13,366 nt of DNA from CAYOWK01 sp964407665 (GTDB lineage: Bacteria > Pseudomonadota > Alphaproteobacteria > Caulobacterales > Hyphomonadaceae). The stretch spans positions 1 to 13,366 of the forward strand of contig CAYOWK010000076.1 of the NCBI GenBank assembly GCA_964407665.1, read 5' to 3'. Shown piece after piece: positions 1-6,087 of the stretch. Position 1 is the first letter of the stretch. Each line of letters begins with the position of its first letter. The notes under the pieces are model-generated. The model was given only the letters and a program-made list of their open reading frames with translations, was not told where the DNA came from and ran no database searches. The position numbers and the translations under genes were made by a program.

Positions 1-1151
1 GCGCCGGCACCGGCCGCGTCCGCTCGGTTGAATCCGCCGCCCTTCAGGTTCTGCGCATGATCGAGGCCCGCGCCTCGGACGACCGCGTCGACACCATCCA
101 GGTCCAGGCCCCGGCTGACGTCGCGCTCTACATCCTCAACGAGAAGCGCGCCTCCATCGCCGAGATCGAGAACGACAACCACGTGATCGTCCGGATCGAG
201 GCCAACGCCCACTTCAAGGCGGGCGAATGCGACGTCGAGGGCCGCTCTGACGGACAGGCTGTTCCCTATCGCCCCGTTCCAACGATCGATCTTGCCAAGC
301 TCAAGGCGATACCGGTCGATGACGAGGACGAAGCCGCGGAGGACGAGGACGTTGTACTCGGCGACGACGAGGGCGACGCAGACGCCGCCAGCGACTCGGC
401 CGACGGCGACAGCGACGAGGACGAAGACGACCGCAACAAGCGCCGCAGGGGCCGCCGTGGCGGTCGCAGACGGCGCGGCGGCCGCGAGGATGGCGAGTCG
501 GCGGCAGCCCCCGAGGCCGTCGAAGCCGCCGAAAGCGAGCCCCAGGCCGAAGCTCCCCGCCGCGACGACCGTAACGGCGGCGACCGCAATGACGACCGCC
601 GGGGCGGACGCCGCCGGCGCCGTGGCCGCGATCGTGACCGCGAAACCCGCAGCCGGATCCCGGATATTGCGGCGGACGGCGGCGAGATGCTTGACGCAAT
701 CTCGTCGGCTCCCTTCCTTCTGCCGGAGCCGGAAGAGGCTCCTGTCGAGGCGGCCAGCACCGAGTCTGCCGCGGTTTCGGCGGAGCCCGAGGCTCCCGCG
801 ATTTCGGATGCATCGAGCCATGACGGGCCCGAAGCGCTCCCCGAAGCCGACATCCCGGAGTTCATGACCCAGGAGATCCGCTCGGAGCCTGTTTCGGAAA
901 CAGAGACGGAAACAGGCGAGGAATCCGGTCCTGCGCCTCAGGACGACCACGAAATCGCCCCAACCGCTGCCGAGAGTGTACCGGAGTCTGAAGTGGTGAA
1001 GGCTGCGCCTGCAGCTCTCACGGCCTCAGAGGAAGCGGCTGCCGAAGAAATCCGCCGTCACCCCATTCACGGCACGGGCGCAACGCCGTCCGAGCCGGAG
1101 CCGGAAAACAAGCCCCGGCGCATGGGATGGTGGAGCAAGCGGCGCGCCTAG
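1..1151 (+). CDS. rne: Ribonuclease E, C-terminal part (5'-truncated by window)
   Basis: RNase E is the endoribonuclease that starts mRNA decay and scaffolds the RNA degradosome. The reading frame is open from base 3, so the gene enters from outside the window; 382 codons remain. The first residues, AGTGRVRS, match the segment just after the CPxC zinc-link of RNase E/G, and the two leading bases 'gc' fit the end of its second Cys codon. Next come VESAALQVLRMIEARA and a small-domain segment with ALYILNEKRASIAEIE, about 75 residues of recognisable catalytic-half sequence. The remainder is low-complexity and probably disordered: an Asp/Glu-rich block, then two Arg/Gly-rich blocks (RRRGRRGGRRRRGG and RRGGRRRRRGRDRDR), then an Ala/Glu/Pro-rich tail. 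The last residues, KPRRMGWWSKRRA, resemble the PNPase-binding GWW peptide known from Caulobacter RNase E. The ATG at 57 is internal and not the true start. Confidence 0.95.
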   Translation, partial: AGTGRVRSVESAALQVLRMIEARASDDRVDTIQVQAPADVALYILNEKRASIAEIENDNHVIVRIEANAHFKAGECDVEGRSDGQAVPYRPVPTIDLAKLKAIPVDDEDEAAEDEDVVLGDDEGDADAASDSADGDSDEDEDDRNKRRRGRRGGRRRRGGREDGESAAAPEAVEAAESEPQAEAPRRDDRNGGDRNDDRRGGRRRRRGRDRDRETRSRIPDIAADGGEMLDAISSAPFLLPEPEEAPVEAASTESAAVSAEPEAPAISDASSHDGPEALPEADIPEFMTQEIRSEPVSETETETGEESGPAPQDDHEIAPTAAESVPESEVVKAAPAALTASEEAAAEEIRRHPIHGTGATPSEPEPENKPRRMGWWSKRRA

Positions 1152-1161
1152 ACGACGACGG

Positions 1162-1184
1162 GCGGCCCCCATTCCGGGGGCCGC
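1162..1184 (+). terminator. Candidate rne terminator hairpin
   Basis: A perfect 9-bp GC stem (gcggccccc / gggggccgc) with a 5-nt loop (attcc) starts 11 bases after the rne stop codon. Its position and strength suit transcription termination or 3'-end protection of the rne mRNA. No T-tract follows, so a classical intrinsic terminator is not proven. Confidence 0.45.
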
Positions 1185-1193
1185 ACTTCGACC

Positions 1194-1222
1194 GGACCGC
1201 GCAAGCACATGCTGCGCGGTCC
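1194..1222 (+). other. Second hairpin, leader of the M48 protease gene
   Basis: A perfect 10-bp inverted repeat (ggaccgcgca / tgcgcggtcc) with a 9-nt loop lies 9 bases after the preceding hairpin. It ends 5 bases before the GGAGG ribosome-binding site (1228-1232) of the M48 gene. It could be part of a double terminator, an RNase processing element, or an RNA structure affecting ribosome access. Confidence 0.4.
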
Positions 1223-1236
1223 CGCAGGGAGGCGAC

Positions 1237-2646
1237 ATGACGACCCGCACCTGGACAAGCCCCGTCAGGACGTCACCTGTGCGGACGATGCTGGGGCGCC
1301 TGCGTCATGTACTGGCCGCCGGGCTGTTGCTTGCCGGTTCCGTGGCGGCCTCGGCGGCTGGGGCTTCCGCACAAGGGCTCATCCGCGACGCCGAAATCGA
1401 AGGCATCCTGCGGGATTACTCGGACCCGATCTTCAACGCGGCCGGTCTCACCGCCGCCGACGTCGACATCTACATCATCAACGATCCGTCGCTGAACGCC
1501 TTCGTGGCTGGCGGCGCGAAGGTGCACTTCCATACCGGACTGATCATCGCCGCCGAGACGCCCGAGCAGCTCAAGGGCGTCATCGCCCACGAAACCTGTC
1601 ACATCGCCTGCGGCCACCAGATCACGCGCAGCGAGGCGATGTCCGCCGGCTCCAACATGTCGCTTATTTCGATGGGGCTCGGCGTCCTTGCGATCGCCGC
1701 AGGCGCGCCGGATGCTGGCATGGCCCTCATCGCCTCCGGGCCGCAGTTCGGCATGCTGACGATCTTCAAACACACCCGGACCGAAGAAGCCTCTGCTGAC
1801 CAGGCGGCCGTCAAGTACCTGACCGCGACCGGCCAGTCGGCACAGGGCCTGGTCGAATTCTTCGACAAGTTCCGCTACCAGGAGCTCATGTCTGAGGGGC
1901 GCCGTGATCCCTACTTCCGCTCGCACCCGATCTCGTCCGACCGCGTAGCCAACCTGCGCAGCCGGGTCGCCGAAACGGCCGCACAGGCCAAACCCCAGAG
2001 CGAAGAGTCCGTCCGGCAACTCGCCATCATGAAGGCGAAGCTGATCGGCTTCCTGCAGTCGCCCGCCCGCGTGAACTCGAAGTACCCCAAGTCCGACCAG
2101 TCCGTACCTGCCCGCTACGCTCGCGCCATCGCGGCCTACCGGGCCGTAGACATCAAGGCGGCGACCGACGAGACCAATGGGCTGATCGCGCTCGAGCCGG
2201 ACAACCCCTACTTCCACGAACTGCTCGGGCAGATCCTGTTCGAGAACGGACGGATCGAGGAGTCCATCGCTCCGCACCGCAAGTCAGTTGAGCTCGCCCC
2301 CGGTCAGCCGCTGCTGAAGGTCAATCTCTCGCGCTCGCTGACAGAGCTTTCGACGCCCGAGGCGCTGAAGGAAGCCGAAGGCCTGCTTATCGACGCCATC
2401 GCGCAGGATCGCGACAATGCGTTCGCCTGGAACCAGATTGCCCGCGTGTACGGCAAGCAGGGGCGCATCGGCGATGCCGATCTCGCAACCGCCGAGGAAG
2501 CCTACCTGATTGGCGACATGCGCCGGGCCAACAATTTCGCGACACGCGCGGCTCGCAAGCTGGACATGGCGACCCCCAACGGTCGCCGCGCCAGCGATAT
2601 CTCGGCCATCACGGACGCCCGCGCGACCGGCCGCAACCGCGGCTGA
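1237..2646 (+). CDS. Exported M48 family zinc metalloprotease with TPR-like C-terminus (BepA-like)
   Basis: 469 residues. Proteins of this type (BepA/YfgC-like) work in the periplasm on outer-membrane protein quality control. A basic N-terminus is followed by a hydrophobic stretch (VLAAGLLLAGSVAASAAGAS) and a likely signal-peptidase site near residue 46. The zinc motif is HETCH at residues 118-122 (ligands H118 and H122, general base E119). The third ligand is expected at E184 in EEASAD. A conserved-looking SHPISSDR with H230 follows. Residues about 290-440 contain TPR-like helices, for example ALEPDNPYFHELLGQILFENG read across two helices. The start at 1237 has GGAGG 4 nt upstream; an internal Met at residue 18 would still leave a complete signal peptide. 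Cys within the HExxH motif is less usual than Gly or Ala. The specific substrate cannot be told from sequence. Confidence 0.88.
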   Translation: MTTRTWTSPVRTSPVRTMLGRLRHVLAAGLLLAGSVAASAAGASAQGLIRDAEIEGILRDYSDPIFNAAGLTAADVDIYIINDPSLNAFVAGGAKVHFHTGLIIAAETPEQLKGVIAHETCHIACGHQITRSEAMSAGSNMSLISMGLGVLAIAAGAPDAGMALIASGPQFGMLTIFKHTRTEEASADQAAVKYLTATGQSAQGLVEFFDKFRYQELMSEGRRDPYFRSHPISSDRVANLRSRVAETAAQAKPQSEESVRQLAIMKAKLIGFLQSPARVNSKYPKSDQSVPARYARAIAAYRAVDIKAATDETNGLIALEPDNPYFHELLGQILFENGRIEESIAPHRKSVELAPGQPLLKVNLSRSLTELSTPEALKEAEGLLIDAIAQDRDNAFAWNQIARVYGKQGRIGDADLATAEEAYLIGDMRRANNFATRAARKLDMATPNGRRASDISAITDARATGRNRG

Positions 2647-2683
2647 GCCGGCCACTGTCCGCATCCGCGCGAATGCGTTATTT

Positions 2684-2716
2684 GCGCAATCGGCAGGTTT
2701 GACCGATAGATTGCGC
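2684..2716 (+). promoter_or_regulatory. Imperfect dyad upstream of the DsbA-family gene; possible promoter region
   Basis: The 90-nt gap between the protease and the DsbA gene is more AT-rich than its surroundings. It holds gcgcaat (2684-2690) and attgcgc (2710-2716), plus an inner cgg/ccg pair separated by a 4-nt bulge, so it could be a hairpin or an operator. A TTGACC at 2699-2704 resembles a -35 element, but no convincing -10 follows. The downstream ATG has only a weak Shine-Dalgarno, so a leaderless transcript starting near 2737 is possible. All of this is inference. Confidence 0.22.
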
Positions 2717-2736
2717 CGCCAATTGAAAGACCGACG

Positions 2737-3453
2737 ATGATCCGCAAAGCCGTCCTGTTCGCCCTGCCCGTCCTTGCGGCCCTTGCCGGCTGCTCGCAGG
2801 GAACGCCCGACAGCGTGGACCGGATGGCGCGCTCGGAAGTCGAGGCGATCATCAAGGAGTACCTCGTCACCAATCCGGAAGTGCTGGCGGACGCTCTGGT
2901 CGAGCTTCAGAAACGTGAAGGCGACAAGCTCTTCGCCAAGCTGGTCTCCAGCCCCGATGATCCGGCGCTCGGTCCCAAGGATGCGCCCATCACCATCGTC
3001 GAGTTCTTCGACTACAATTGCGGCTACTGCAAAGCAGCCAACGACTGGGTGTTCGAGGAAGTCGATGCGCGCGAAGGCGACATCCGGGTCATCTTCAAGG
3101 AATACCCGATCCTCGCCCAGTCCTCGCTGACATCGGCCAAGGCGGCGCTCGCCGCCGACAAGCAGGGCAAGTACCGCGAGATGCACGTGGCCCTGATGAA
3201 GGCCAAGGACCTGTCGCCGGAGAGCATCACCAAAATCGCGACATCCATCGGCCTGAACATCGAGCGCTTCAACAAGGACATGGAATCCGACAAGGCGATG
3301 GAGCATGTCCAGCGGATCCACGCCGAGGCCGAGGAAGCACAGGTTCAGGGAACGCCCGGCTTCTTCATCAACGGCAAGTTCGTGAACGGCTTCGACAAGG
3401 ATCTGCTGACCAAGATGATCGAGGACGAACGCAAGGCCGCACAGGCCGGCTGA
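2737..3453 (+). CDS. DsbA-family thiol:disulfide oxidoreductase, lipoprotein
   Basis: 238 residues. It is predicted to catalyse disulfide formation or exchange in periplasmic proteins. The N-terminus MIRKAVLFALPVLAALAGC is a lipoprotein signal with an LAGC lipobox, so C19 would be lipidated; Ser at +2 suggests outer-membrane rather than inner-membrane retention. Residues about 25-75 are a helical segment. The thioredoxin fold begins near residue 80, with active site CGYC (C95, C98) after EFFDYN. The cis-proline loop is GTPGFF (P207), and a helical insertion lies between these, as in DsbA/BdbD/Com1-type proteins. A signal peptide, CxxC and cis-Pro together make the family assignment firm, but the partner (DsbB-like or DsbD-like) is not in the window. 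The gene starts 90 nt after the protease gene and the ATG has only a weak ribosome-binding site. Confidence 0.9.
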   Translation: MIRKAVLFALPVLAALAGCSQGTPDSVDRMARSEVEAIIKEYLVTNPEVLADALVELQKREGDKLFAKLVSSPDDPALGPKDAPITIVEFFDYNCGYCKAANDWVFEEVDAREGDIRVIFKEYPILAQSSLTSAKAALAADKQGKYREMHVALMKAKDLSPESITKIATSIGLNIERFNKDMESDKAMEHVQRIHAEAEEAQVQGTPGFFINGKFVNGFDKDLLTKMIEDERKAAQAG

Positions 3454-3493
3454 TCGTCGAAATGGATCGGCGAGGCCACGTCCTCTCCTGACT

Positions 3494-3532
3494 GCCTGGC
3501 GCAGACAGGCTGAAGCCCGGGACGGCCCGGCT
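3494..3532 (+). promoter_or_regulatory. Candidate guanidine-II (mini-ykkC)-like RNA ahead of gdx
   Basis: Two hairpins lie directly upstream of the gdx ribosome-binding site (GGAGGG, 3541-3546). The first, 3494-3510, has a 5-bp stem gcctg/caggc and a 7-nt loop gcgcaga. The second, 3514-3532, has stem ccggg/cccgg closed on an ACGG tetraloop (3522-3525), with one bulged C and two further pairs. Known guanidine-II riboswitches consist of two hairpins, each with an ACGR loop, usually separated by more than the 3 nt seen here, and they control Gdx/SugE genes. One hairpin fits the consensus well and the other lacks ACGR, so this could be a degenerate or one-hairpin version, or chance in GC-rich DNA. 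Confidence 0.42.
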
Positions 3533-3552
3533 CGCTTCATGGAGGGTGAGAC

Positions 3553-3888
3553 ATGCCCGCATTGCAGCTTGCCTGGATACAACTTCTCGCGGCCGGTCTG
3601 CTGGAGATCGTCTGGGCGACGTCGATGAAGCATTCAGCCGGCTTCACGCGGCTGGTCCCGTCCGCAATCACGATCCTCGCAATGATCGCCAGTTTCAGCC
3701 TGCTGTCGTCGGCGATGAAGACGCTGCCATTGGGAACGTCCTACATGATCTGGACAGGCATCGGCGCGGTCGGCGCCTTTATCGCCGGCGCGATCCTGTT
3801 CGGCGAGACGCTGTCGCCCATGCGCATCGCCGCCGCCTTGCTGATCGTGGCGGGGATGGCGTTGATGAAAGTCTCGACGGCATCTTGA
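3553..3888 (+). CDS. gdx: SMR-family guanidinium exporter, Gdx (SugE) subtype
   Basis: 111 residues with four hydrophobic segments, the size and layout of small multidrug resistance transporters, which form antiparallel dimers in the inner membrane and exchange substrate for protons. The essential membrane glutamate is E18 in GLLEIVWA. The sequence follows the Gdx/SugE subtype rather than EmrE: GFTRLVPSAIT in loop 1, AMKTLPLGTSYMIWTGIGA across TM3, and LFGETLSPMRI before TM4. Members of this subtype export guanidinium. A strong ribosome-binding site (GGAGGG) lies 6 nt before the ATG. It stands alone, 99 nt after the DsbA gene and convergent with the distant thi operon, and may be controlled by the RNA element described just upstream. 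Confidence 0.9.
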   Translation: MPALQLAWIQLLAAGLLEIVWATSMKHSAGFTRLVPSAITILAMIASFSLLSSAMKTLPLGTSYMIWTGIGAVGAFIAGAILFGETLSPMRIAAALLIVAGMALMKVSTAS

Positions 3889-3954
3889 TGGCGAAATGTT
3901 CCGTCTGTGGGACAACCGGCGCTTGTTCCCAGCATCCCGGAGCCCGTTCCGGCA

Positions 3955-3974
3955 ACGGACAGCTTGCTGTCCGT
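3955..3974 (+). terminator. Candidate gdx terminator
   Basis: An 8-bp perfect stem acggacag/ctgtccgt with a CTTG tetraloop is followed by GTTTA. It starts 67 nt after the gdx stop codon. The short T-run makes Rho-independent termination plausible but not certain. Confidence 0.42.
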
Positions 3975-4141
3975 GTTTAGCGCGAGGGCGGGAATCCAGT
4001 CTTAACCGTCTAAAACCCCACATGTTTTTCAAGGTTCGAGCCCTAGCGGGCGCGAGGACCAGCACCGTCCGGGCCGCTTCCAGACAGGAAAAATCGCCCC
4101 TCCAATCCGACCGGGTATCCGCCTCCCGCAATCTCTTCCCC

Positions 4142-4193
4142 GCGTCTGGCAAGGGAGGGTTCGGTGGCCACCGAAACATCGAACGCCAGACGC
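4142..4193. other. Nested stem-loop, possible structured RNA
   Basis: An outer perfect 9-bp stem (gcgtctggc at 4142-4150 with gccagacgc at 4185-4193) encloses a perfect 16-bp palindrome, ttcggtggccaccgaa (4160-4175). The palindrome can fold as a 6-bp hairpin with a GGCC loop. Two symmetric 9-nt internal strands separate the helices. It is outside any gene. It could be a small RNA, a protein-binding dyad or the remains of a repeat; no promoter is evident. Confidence 0.4.
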
Positions 4194-4226
4194 TCGGACG
4201 GCGCGGCGACCTCAAATATTGCGGTT

Positions 4227-4334
4227 GGTCCGGCTCATCCTGAGGAGCGCCCAAAAGGGCGCGTCCCTCACCCTGAGGAGCCGTCCCGATCTTGATCCGG
4301 GACGGCGTCTCGAAGGGGAAGGACGAGCCGGACC
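4227..4334. repeat. Palindromic intergenic repeat element (REP/MITE-like)
   Basis: A 108-bp element is bounded by 14-bp inverted repeats with one mismatch (ggtccggctcatcc at 4227-4240, ggacgagccggacc at 4321-4334). Inside are two tandem units, each beginning CTCAYCCTGAGGAGC: one with hairpin gcgccc-AAAA-gggcgc (4247-4262), the other with a 9-bp stem gccgtcccg/cgggacggc (4280-4306), followed by GTCTCGAAGG. The combination CCTTCGAGACG ... CTCCTCAGG (read on the minus strand) is, from memory, a widespread intergenic palindrome in alphaproteobacterial genomes. It carries no transposase and would be a non-autonomous, dispersed repeat. Confidence 0.65.
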
Positions 4335-4656
4335 GGCCACAGGACAAGAAGTCTGAAACACCTGTCCCCGGAATTGATCTAAACCGGGGGTGACCATGGG
4401 CGTCGGCGCTCATGCGCGTGAAACCGGGACGGGGATGAGCACTAAAAAGTGCGCACCAACCGCCGGGACAAACGCCCGATACGGGGCGCGTGGGAACACG
4501 CAACCGGCCAGCGGCAGCGCTGGCAATGTACTCAACAAGGCGCGTTCCGCGCGCCCCGTCCTCCTGTCTTCAGGAGTAAGAACGACAGCATCACGGACGG
4601 CTCGCGCCGGTCCCAACGGAGAGATATGCCTGAAACGCCAGCGCTGCAGGGCGAAC

Positions 4657-5451
4657 CTAGATCAGGCCCGCGAGCGGGCTGGACGGATCGGCATAGCGCT
4701 TCTTCGGCATGCGGCCGGCGAGATAGGCTTCGCGGCCCGCGATAACCGCATGCTTCATCGCGCGCGCCATGCGGACCGGATCCTTCGCTTCGGCGATGGC
4801 GGTGTTCATCAGAACGCCGTCGCAACCCAGCTCCATCGCCATGGCTGCATCGGAAGCCGTTCCGACGCCCGCATCGACAATCACCGGCACGCGCGACTGT
4901 TCGACGATCAGCCGGATGTTCACCGGGTTCTGGATGCCCAGCCCCGAACCGATCAGCGAGCCCAGCGGCATGATCGCGACGCAGCCGGCATCCTCCAGCT
5001 TGCGCGCATAGACCGGATCGTCCGAGCAGTAGACCATCACCTCGAAGCCTTCGGAGATCAGCAGCTTCGCCGCCAGCAGCGTCTCCTCCATGTCGGGGTA
5101 GAGCGTTTTCTGGTCCGCCAGCACCTCGAGCTTCACCAGCGTCCAGCCGCCCGCCTCGCGCGCCAGCCGCAGCGTGCGGACCGCATCATCAGCCGTGAAG
5201 CATCCAGCCGTGTTCGGCAGATAGGTGTAGCGCTTCGGGTCGATATGATCGACCAGACGCTCCGAACCCTGCGCTGCGACGTTCACCCGCCGAAGCGCCA
5301 CGGTCACCATGTCCACGCCGGCAGCGTCCGCCGCTTCGGCGTTCTGCGCATACGACTTGTACTTGCCCGTCCCGATGATGAGGCGCGACTGGAACGTGCG
5401 CCCCGCGATGGTGAGCGTGTCGGAAACGGTGGCGGCAGGAACGGACATCAT
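4657..5451 (-). CDS. thiG: Thiazole synthase ThiG
   Basis: 264 residues, normal length for ThiG, a cytoplasmic TIM-barrel enzyme. It condenses 1-deoxyxylulose 5-phosphate, dehydroglycine and the sulfur carried by ThiS thiocarboxylate into the thiazole phosphate of thiamine. Clear family segments are FQSRLIIGTGKYKSY (19-33), VALRRVN (51-57), TLVKLEVLAD with the Schiff-base lysine at K107, PLGSLIGSGLGIQNP, and VPVIVDAGVGTASDAAMAME with the phosphate-binding loop and DGVLMNTAIA after it. The start is the first of two adjacent ATG codons, with a GAAGAGA ribosome-binding site just upstream; either Met is possible. It is the last gene of the minus-strand thiS-unknown-thiG run, 60 nt after the unknown gene. 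No thiC, thiE, thiO or thiH is visible here. Confidence 0.96.
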   Translation of the reverse strand: MMSVPAATVSDTLTIAGRTFQSRLIIGTGKYKSYAQNAEAADAAGVDMVTVALRRVNVAAQGSERLVDHIDPKRYTYLPNTAGCFTADDAVRTLRLAREAGGWTLVKLEVLADQKTLYPDMEETLLAAKLLISEGFEVMVYCSDDPVYARKLEDAGCVAIMPLGSLIGSGLGIQNPVNIRLIVEQSRVPVIVDAGVGTASDAAMAMELGCDGVLMNTAIAEAKDPVRMARAMKHAVIAGREAYLAGRMPKKRYADPSSPLAGLI

Positions 5452-5511
5452 GATCTCTTCGAGCGATGGAGCGACTTGCAGGAGGCGGCCAGAACCGTCA
5501 ACAGCCAGCGC

Positions 5512-5841
5512 TCAGCGCAGCCGTTTGATCCACGTTGCAAGCTCGATCCGAAGCGCCGTGAAGAACTCGCGCGGGGAGCCGCCGTATTCCCAGGAAGCCG
5601 TCCGGTCGAGCCGGCGGAGCAGACCCTTCAGATCGGAGTTATCGAGCGTCTCGTCCGCAAGAAGCTGCGCAACAAAGTCGTCCGCCCGCTGAAAGGCGTT
5701 CCGATCAAGCCGGAATGGAGTTTGCTCGACGAGCTCTCGCGCGATGATGAATTCGCGGCGATCGCTGTCCAGAAACTCGAGGTAGGACATGAGGACCGCC
5801 AGCTCCGGCGGCGCTCCAAAGTCGGGCTGCCGACGGTTCAT
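5512..5841 (-). CDS. Unknown small protein encoded between thiS and thiG
   Basis: 109 residues, not recognised. The reading frame begins inside the thiS stop (ATGA overlap at 5838-5841), the arrangement expected for translational coupling, and ends 60 nt before thiG. That makes it a credible gene rather than a chance frame. The sequence is charged and probably all-helical (for example PELAVLMSYLEFLDSDRREF at 12-31 and FFTALRIELATWIKRLR at the C-terminus, which looks amphipathic). It has no Cys, no signal peptide and no membrane segment, so it is presumably cytoplasmic. Position suggests a link to thiazole or ThiS chemistry, but no catalytic or metal-binding motif is visible and no function should be assumed. 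Confidence 0.72.
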   Translation of the reverse strand: MNRRQPDFGAPPELAVLMSYLEFLDSDRREFIIARELVEQTPFRLDRNAFQRADDFVAQLLADETLDNSDLKGLLRRLDRTASWEYGGSPREFFTALRIELATWIKRLR

Positions 5842-6047
5842 CCGCCGCCCACGAACTGCACGATCTCCAGCTGGTCGCCCTCAGCCAGGCGGACGGCGTC
5901 CCACGCGGACTTCGGCACGATGACCCGGTTGCGCTCGACCGCGACACCCTTTTCCGGCAGGCCCTGTGACACGAGAAACTCGCGTACTGTCAGGGAGCCA
6001 GCCAGTCTGGAGGCCTCGCCGTTGACGAAGAGAGTGATTGGCTCCAT
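5838..6047 (-). CDS. thiS: Sulfur carrier protein ThiS
   Basis: 69 residues, ubiquitin-like fold. ThiS carries sulfur as a C-terminal thiocarboxylate to ThiG for thiazole formation after adenylation by ThiF/MoeB-type enzymes, which are not in the window. Visible family features are ITLFVNGEA at the start, the helix LTVREFLVSQGL, VAVERNRVIVPKSAW in the middle and the C-terminal LEIVQFVGGG with the required terminal Gly-Gly. It is the first gene of the minus-strand run and its stop overlaps the start of the next gene by 4 nt. Its upstream region is a 79-bp divergent gap shared with aroQ. I see no TPP riboswitch consensus there. Confidence 0.93.
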   Translation of the reverse strand: MEPITLFVNGEASRLAGSLTVREFLVSQGLPEKGVAVERNRVIVPKSAWDAVRLAEGDQLEIVQFVGGG

Positions 6048-6072
6048 CGCCTGTTTCGCCTATTCCTTTGCC

Positions 6073-6087
6073 CGAACGTAATGTTCG
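6073..6087. promoter_or_regulatory. Inverted repeat between divergent thiS and aroQ
   Basis: A perfect CGAAC-N5-GTTCG dyad lies near the middle of the 79-bp gap separating thiS (minus) from aroQ (plus). Its place and symmetry suit a dimeric repressor or activator site. It resembles the Gram-positive SOS box, but that has a 4-nt spacer, and alphaproteobacterial LexA uses a direct GTTC repeat, so neither fits exactly. Confidence 0.35.

Larger units (their letters stand above)
3889..4656. other. 768-bp gene-free interval between convergent gdx and thiG
   Basis: Both strands can be read open in places, but no frame shows recognisable protein sequence, a ribosome-binding site or domain-like composition, so I treat the interval as non-coding. 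It contains the terminator-like hairpin, nested stem-loop and palindromic repeat listed separately. It also holds smaller hairpins: ccccgg/ccgggg at 4366-4371 and 4384-4389; gcact-aaaa-agtgc at 4439-4452; a 7-bp stem with a GCAG loop at 4507-4524; ggcgcg/cgcgcc at 4539-4555; and ctcctg-tctt-caggag at 4561-4576. The last lies about 80 nt beyond the thiG stop and could end the thi transcript, though no T-run follows on that strand. Confidence 0.6.

Noticed and set aside
266..867. Several frames overlapping the RNase E tail
   Set aside because: Shadow frames of a low-complexity Arg/Asp/Ala-coding region.
4019..4055. tRNA 3'-end-like GGTTCGAGCCC, possible att site
   Set aside because: The T-stem would carry a mismatch, no D or anticodon arm fits, and no integrase is nearby.
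3896..4243. A 115-codon plus-strand frame after gdx
   Set aside because: No ribosome-binding site or domain; it is broken up by hairpins and runs into the repeat.
3634..4503. A 289-codon minus-strand frame over gdx and the gap
   Set aside because: It is antisense to gdx and translates the palindromic repeat; the composition is not protein-like.
4390..6081. A 563-codon open frame on the plus strand
   Set aside because: It runs antisense to thiG, the unknown gene and thiS, and shows no family features.
6073..6087. LexA/SOS box
   Set aside because: The spacer is one base too long for the Gram-positive box, and it is not the GTTC direct repeat used in alphaproteobacteria.
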